The translations under genes and the position numbers were made by a program. Below, piece after piece: positions 5,455-7,745 of a DNA stretch of 7,745 nt. Each line of letters starts with the position of its first letter. Positions within the stretch are counted from its first letter, which is position 1. The notes under the pieces were generated by a model. It did not search any database and was not told the origin of the DNA. It was given only the letters and a program-made list of their open reading frames with translations. This stretch comes from Candidatus Heimdallarchaeota archaeon (GTDB lineage Archaea; Asgardarchaeota; Heimdallarchaeia; Heimdallarchaeales; Heimdallarchaeaceae). Where the stretch lies: positions 1 through 7,745 of the forward strand of contig JAEOTG010000314.1 of the NCBI GenBank assembly GCA_016839985.1. Reading direction: 5' to 3'.

Positions 5455-6746
5455 ATTGATCTCAATCCTCCTATTGCATCTTTTACTAAAACGAGAATTC
5501 CTGCTTTTCGCAGAACATATTTAATTGCTGTAGGAAGAATTCTCTTTCTTGGTCTTCCAGTATTCCTAAGAATCCTTTCCATTAAACCTGTTAACATGTC
5601 AGGATAAACTGTAAAAACTCTCTTGTTTTCCAGGAATTTAGCAGCTCGTTTGAATTTTTTCATATCTTGGTAAGCAAAACTTGCTTTCATATTATTAAGA
5701 TATAGTTTTGTTTTTTTACGGGAGTAATCACTCATTTCAAGAATCTCTAATGCTGTTTCTCCAGCAATTCTTCCAGATTCTAATGCAAAGTTAATACCTT
5801 CTATGTACAATCCTGCATTAAGAACAAGACCTGCAGCATCTCCAACTACCATGACACCATTCCCATAAAGTTTAGACATATGTTTAAAACCTCCTTCAGG
5901 AATTGTGTGAGCAGAATATTCAATCATCTTAGCATCTTTGAGTAGATTTTGGATATAGGGGTGAGATTTGAAATATTCTAAAACCTCAAATGCTTTGAGC
6001 TGTTGTTGAACTAAATCTTTCAGGTTGAGAATTAATCCAAAAGATAATGTGTTCTTGTTTGTATAGAAAAAGCCACCACCAGGGATTCCTTTTGTATATC
6101 CTAAAATTTCATTACTAATACCCTCATTTCCTGTAATTTGGAATCTTTCCTCAATTTGCTTTTGGGATAATTCGTAAGTTTCTTTCATTCCCACTGCATG
6201 ATGTTGAGGATTAGGTTTTTTCGCTAAACCAGCTTTTTCAGTGAGAATATTATTAGATCCTTCTGCAATAATCACTAGCTTTGTTTTTAATTCCTCATCT
6301 CCAGATTTTACACCACAAATCTGCTTTTCATTCCAAACAAAATCGTCAACTACTGAATCAGGAAGGATCATAACACCTTCTTCTTCAGCTTTGCTAGCTA
6401 ACCACCTGTCAAATTTTGGACGAATAACAGAAATTCCATTATATGGTGGCTCATTGAAATCCTTCAAGTTAACATCAATTGTCATTGAACGAATATCAGA
6501 AAGTAATGTTATTTTCTTGGAAATAAGATTTCTTTCAAAAGAATCTTTTTCTTCCCAGTAATTAGGAATAAGTTTGTGTAGAACAGGGCCATATAAAGCT
6601 GCTCCGCTAACATTTTTAGCTCCTGGATATTGACCTCTTTCAAGAACAACAACCTCTTTTCCTGCTCTAGCAAGAGTCAGAGCTGCTGCAATTCCTGCAG
6701 GTCCTCCACCAATCACAGCTATATCAAAGTCATAATCAGTAGTCAT
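5451..6746 (-). CDS. fixC: FixC-type ETF:quinone oxidoreductase flavoprotein
   Basis: FixC is an FAD protein that takes electrons from an electron-transfer flavoprotein and, with FixX, delivers them to quinone at the membrane; in FixABCX complexes it is part of an electron-bifurcating system. The product is 431 aa from the ATG at 6746. The N-terminal dinucleotide fold DIAVIGGGPAGIAAALTLA (8-26) ends with the acidic E36. The family motif PGAKNVSGAALYGP follows at about 41-54, and the second FAD motif MVVGDAAGLVLNAGLYIEG at about 299-317. GYTKGIPGGGFFY lies in the middle. A TTG at 6791 would add 15 residues, but a TATA box 25 bp before the ATG supports the ATG as a leaderless start. fixA and fixB are not in the window. 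A geranylgeranyl reductase-like enzyme is the main alternative, made unlikely by the adjoining fixX. Confidence 0.92.
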   Translation of the reverse strand: MTTDYDFDIAVIGGGPAGIAAALTLARAGKEVVVLERGQYPGAKNVSGAALYGPVLHKLIPNYWEEKDSFERNLISKKITLLSDIRSMTIDVNLKDFNEPPYNGISVIRPKFDRWLASKAEEEGVMILPDSVVDDFVWNEKQICGVKSGDEELKTKLVIIAEGSNNILTEKAGLAKKPNPQHHAVGMKETYELSQKQIEERFQITGNEGISNEILGYTKGIPGGGFFYTNKNTLSFGLILNLKDLVQQQLKAFEVLEYFKSHPYIQNLLKDAKMIEYSAHTIPEGGFKHMSKLYGNGVMVVGDAAGLVLNAGLYIEGINFALESGRIAGETALEILEMSDYSRKKTKLYLNNMKASFAYQDMKKFKRAAKFLENKRVFTVYPDMLTGLMERILRNTGRPRKRILPTAIKYVLRKAGILVLVKDAIGGLRSI

Positions 6747-6767
6747 TACGTTTCGATTGAAAATTGA

Positions 6768-6775
6768 TTTATAAA
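6768..6775 (-). promoter_or_regulatory. TATA box of fixCX
   Basis: TTTATAAA is centred 25 bp before the ATG at 6746, the standard archaeal distance from TATA box to transcription start, so the mRNA would begin at or next to the start codon. This decides the start against the TTG at 6791, which lies upstream of the box. Confidence 0.55.
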
Positions 6776-6794
6776 TTATGCGAATAGGCAAATT

Positions 6795-6814
6795 TTAGTT
6801 AATTAATTTACTAA
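6795..6814 (-). repeat. 20-bp imperfect palindrome upstream of the fixC promoter
   Basis: TTAGT (6795-6799) is mirrored by ACTAA (6810-6814) around an AATTAATT core; nine of ten base pairs match. It overlaps the stop codon of the 227-aa gene and lies about 20 bp beyond the fixC TATA box, a position where archaeal activators can bind. AT-rich composition makes chance palindromes fairly common. Confidence 0.3.
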
Positions 6815-7494
6815 TTCATGTTTAAACCTTGTCCCCAATTTCCATCTTCATCATAATTAAAGGATTTGAATAATCCACAAGCTTGCCAAATTTCATCAAA
6901 CCATGGTTGAAGCAATCTTGGAATTATAATGAATTCATCATAATCTTCTACAAAAATCTCTTCAAGCTTTAAGATATCCTCTTCTATAGGTGTTGGATTA
7001 GCTCCCAAAATATCCTTATTGAGTTTCAAAATATAACCTTTTACACCCACTAAAGTGAGAAAAAGTGTAATAGGAGTCTTAACTTCTAATGTTCTTAGAA
7101 CTTGAACATAGTTTGGAAAGGCATCAATAATTTCTTTCTCAAAATCAACACTTGGAATTTCATATCTCTCAACAATTGGTTTGAGAATACTTCCTTCAAC
7201 AGCTTCTATAATGCCACTTTTGTAAAGATGAACATAAGATCGTGCAGCACCTGAAAGATCTTGTGTATGTGTTAAAAAACCATCAAAAGTATGACTTGAT
7301 TCTATCCCCATAGCTTTGATTGGTTCTAATCTAGAAGGACTTCTAGTTATTATTTCAATATTGTACATTTTATCGATTTTTGTAGATTCTTCGGGAATTA
7401 TATGCAATACAATTTTCGCATTTTCAAGGAATTTTACAGGCGTTCGATTATTAGCCAATTCCTTAATTCTATCATTTCGAAAAATGCCTTTCAC
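6811..7494 (-). CDS. Stand-alone AlbA_2-associated C-terminal domain protein
   Basis: A 227-aa protein resembling the C-terminal domain that usually follows the AlbA_2 (Schlafen-like) domain in proteins annotated as ATP-binding. Recognised elements in order: RIKELANNRTPVKF, the linker after AlbA_2 (9-22); AKIVLHIIPEES (26-37); FDGFLTH (70-76); SYVHLYKSGIIEAVEG (86-101); IPSVDFEKEIIDAFPNYV (113-130); ITLFLTLVGVKGYIL (142-156); PIEEDILKLEEIFVEDY (169-185); PWFDEIW (197-203); and NYDEDGNW (213-220). These proteins are normally near 400 aa; the AlbA_2 half is missing. No remnant is found upstream, where an Lrp-type gene begins 67 bp away. The frame is intact, so this is a short form and not obvious decay. 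The start is GTG, with a TATA-like box 25 bp before it. The function is unknown. Confidence 0.72.
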   Translation of the reverse strand: MKGIFRNDRIKELANNRTPVKFLENAKIVLHIIPEESTKIDKMYNIEIITRSPSRLEPIKAMGIESSHTFDGFLTHTQDLSGAARSYVHLYKSGIIEAVEGSILKPIVERYEIPSVDFEKEIIDAFPNYVQVLRTLEVKTPITLFLTLVGVKGYILKLNKDILGANPTPIEEDILKLEEIFVEDYDEFIIIPRLLQPWFDEIWQACGLFKSFNYDEDGNWGQGLNMN

Positions 7495-7514
7495 AGCTGA
7501 TAACTTGAAATGAA

Positions 7515-7523
7515 TTTATTTAA
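7515..7523 (-). promoter_or_regulatory. TATA-like promoter of the 227-aa gene
   Basis: TTAAATAAA on the minus strand is centred 25 bp before the GTG at 7494, implying leaderless transcription from that GTG. An in-frame TAA at 7516-7518 inside the box rules out an upstream start for this gene. Confidence 0.45.
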
Positions 7524-7539
7524 GTTTTCTTTTCATCTG

Positions 7540-7553
7540 AATGCAAAAGCATT
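7540..7553. repeat. 14-bp perfect palindrome between the Lrp-type gene and the 227-aa gene
   Basis: AATGC-AAAA-GCATT, five paired bases around a four-base spacer. It lies six bases past the second stop codon of the Lrp-type gene and about 17 bp upstream of the TATA-like box of the 227-aa gene. It could be an operator or a weak hairpin; there is no strong T-run directly after it. Confidence 0.3.
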
Positions 7554-7561
7554 GTATCTCA

Positions 7562-7745
7562 TCAAACCTGTACAGCATATATCTCTTCTTTTACACTCTT
7601 TAAAGATACATTAGTTATTGTTTTGCCTACTCCATCAATATTTCTAATACTTTCAGCAACAATCTTTCCTAATTCTTGAATGGATTTTGTTCTAACTTTG
7701 GCAAGCATGTCATTTTCTCCAGTAATAATATGAATTTCATAAACT
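7562..7745 (-). CDS. Lrp/AsnC-type regulator or RAM-domain protein, C-terminal part
   Basis: The frame enters from the right edge and ends with TGA at 7562, followed at once by a second TGA. The visible 60 residues fit the RAM (Lrp/AsnC ligand-binding and dimerisation) domain: VYEIHIITGENDMLAKVR, SIQELGKIVAESIRNIDGVG and TITNVSLKSVKEE. The TGENDMLAKV segment is the family's usual GxxDxL turn, and the IDGVGKTIT stretch matches the domain's conserved end. In full-size members an N-terminal helix-turn-helix precedes it and the domain senses amino acids or other small ligands. That half is outside the window, so a stand-alone RAM protein cannot be excluded. Its last residues, EEIYAVQV, lie two codons past where many Lrp proteins end in an Arg/Lys-rich tail. 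Confidence 0.85.
   Translation of the reverse strand, partial: VYEIHIITGENDMLAKVRTKSIQELGKIVAESIRNIDGVGKTITNVSLKSVKEEIYAVQV

Noticed and set aside
6241..6561. Plus-strand frame of 106 codons opposite fixC
   Set aside because: It is antisense to conserved FixC sequence and its serine- and phenylalanine-rich translation is typical of an antisense shadow.
5451..6791. Longer fixC reading from TTG at 6791
   Set aside because: The additional residues are not FixC-like, the FAD motif sits at the usual distance from the ATG at 6746, and the TATA box at 6768-6775 lies inside the extension.
6811..7745. The 227-aa gene as the broken 3' half of a longer AlbA_2 gene continuing upstream
   Set aside because: An in-frame stop lies at 7516-7518, and the upstream DNA encodes the Lrp-type RAM domain with no trace of AlbA_2 sequence.
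1..7745. tRNA or rRNA genes, CRISPR arrays, insertion sequences
   Set aside because: No tRNA-like cloverleaf, regular direct repeats, transposase motif or terminal inverted repeats were seen by eye in the gaps.

Overview
The window reads as an AT-rich chromosomal segment (roughly one third G+C) of an archaeon. Supporting this are a split aspartate carbamoyltransferase (catalytic gene followed by a zinc-binding regulatory gene), TATA-like boxes placed about 25 nt before several start codons (leaderless or short-leader transcripts), T-rich tracts in place of hairpin terminators, and an Lrp/AsnC-type regulator. A RING-like protein with an N-terminal zinc ribbon hints at a lineage with eukaryote-like zinc-finger proteins, for example Asgard archaea. 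That placement is inference only and no marker gene here settles it.

Layout: the 3' part of purD (purine synthesis) is the only + strand gene (1-512). It converges, with a 16-bp gap, on the minus-strand pyrB-pyrI pair (529-1918, pyrimidine synthesis). Next on the minus strand is a two-gene unit (2034-3482): an unrecognised, possibly TIM-barrel-like protein ending in a zinc ribbon, followed without any gap by the zinc-ribbon/RING-like protein. A SplB/Rv2578c-like radical SAM protein follows with its own promoter (3569-4822). The 320-bp space at 4823-5142 holds the radical SAM promoter, a locally G+C-rich island with a glycine-rich open frame that lacks a start codon, and a T-rich tract after fixX. 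The fixC-fixX pair (5143-6746) is translationally coupled by an ATGA overlap and encodes an electron-transfer flavoprotein:quinone oxidoreductase-type flavoprotein and its ferredoxin-like partner. Upstream of it is a 227-aa protein (6811-7494) resembling the C-terminal domain of AlbA_2 (Schlafen-like) ATP-binding proteins, but with no AlbA_2 domain. The last gene is the C-terminal RAM domain of an Lrp/AsnC-type protein, cut by the window edge (7562-7745).

Functionally the window joins nucleotide biosynthesis (purD, pyrBI), an electron-transfer module (fixCX) whose fixAB partners are not present here, and several poorly known proteins. The points most worth following are the archaeal RING-like protein and its zinc-ribbon partner, the stand-alone AlbA_2-associated domain, the orphan glycine-rich fragment, and two palindromes lying just upstream of the fixC and 227-aa-gene promoters beside an Lrp-type gene.
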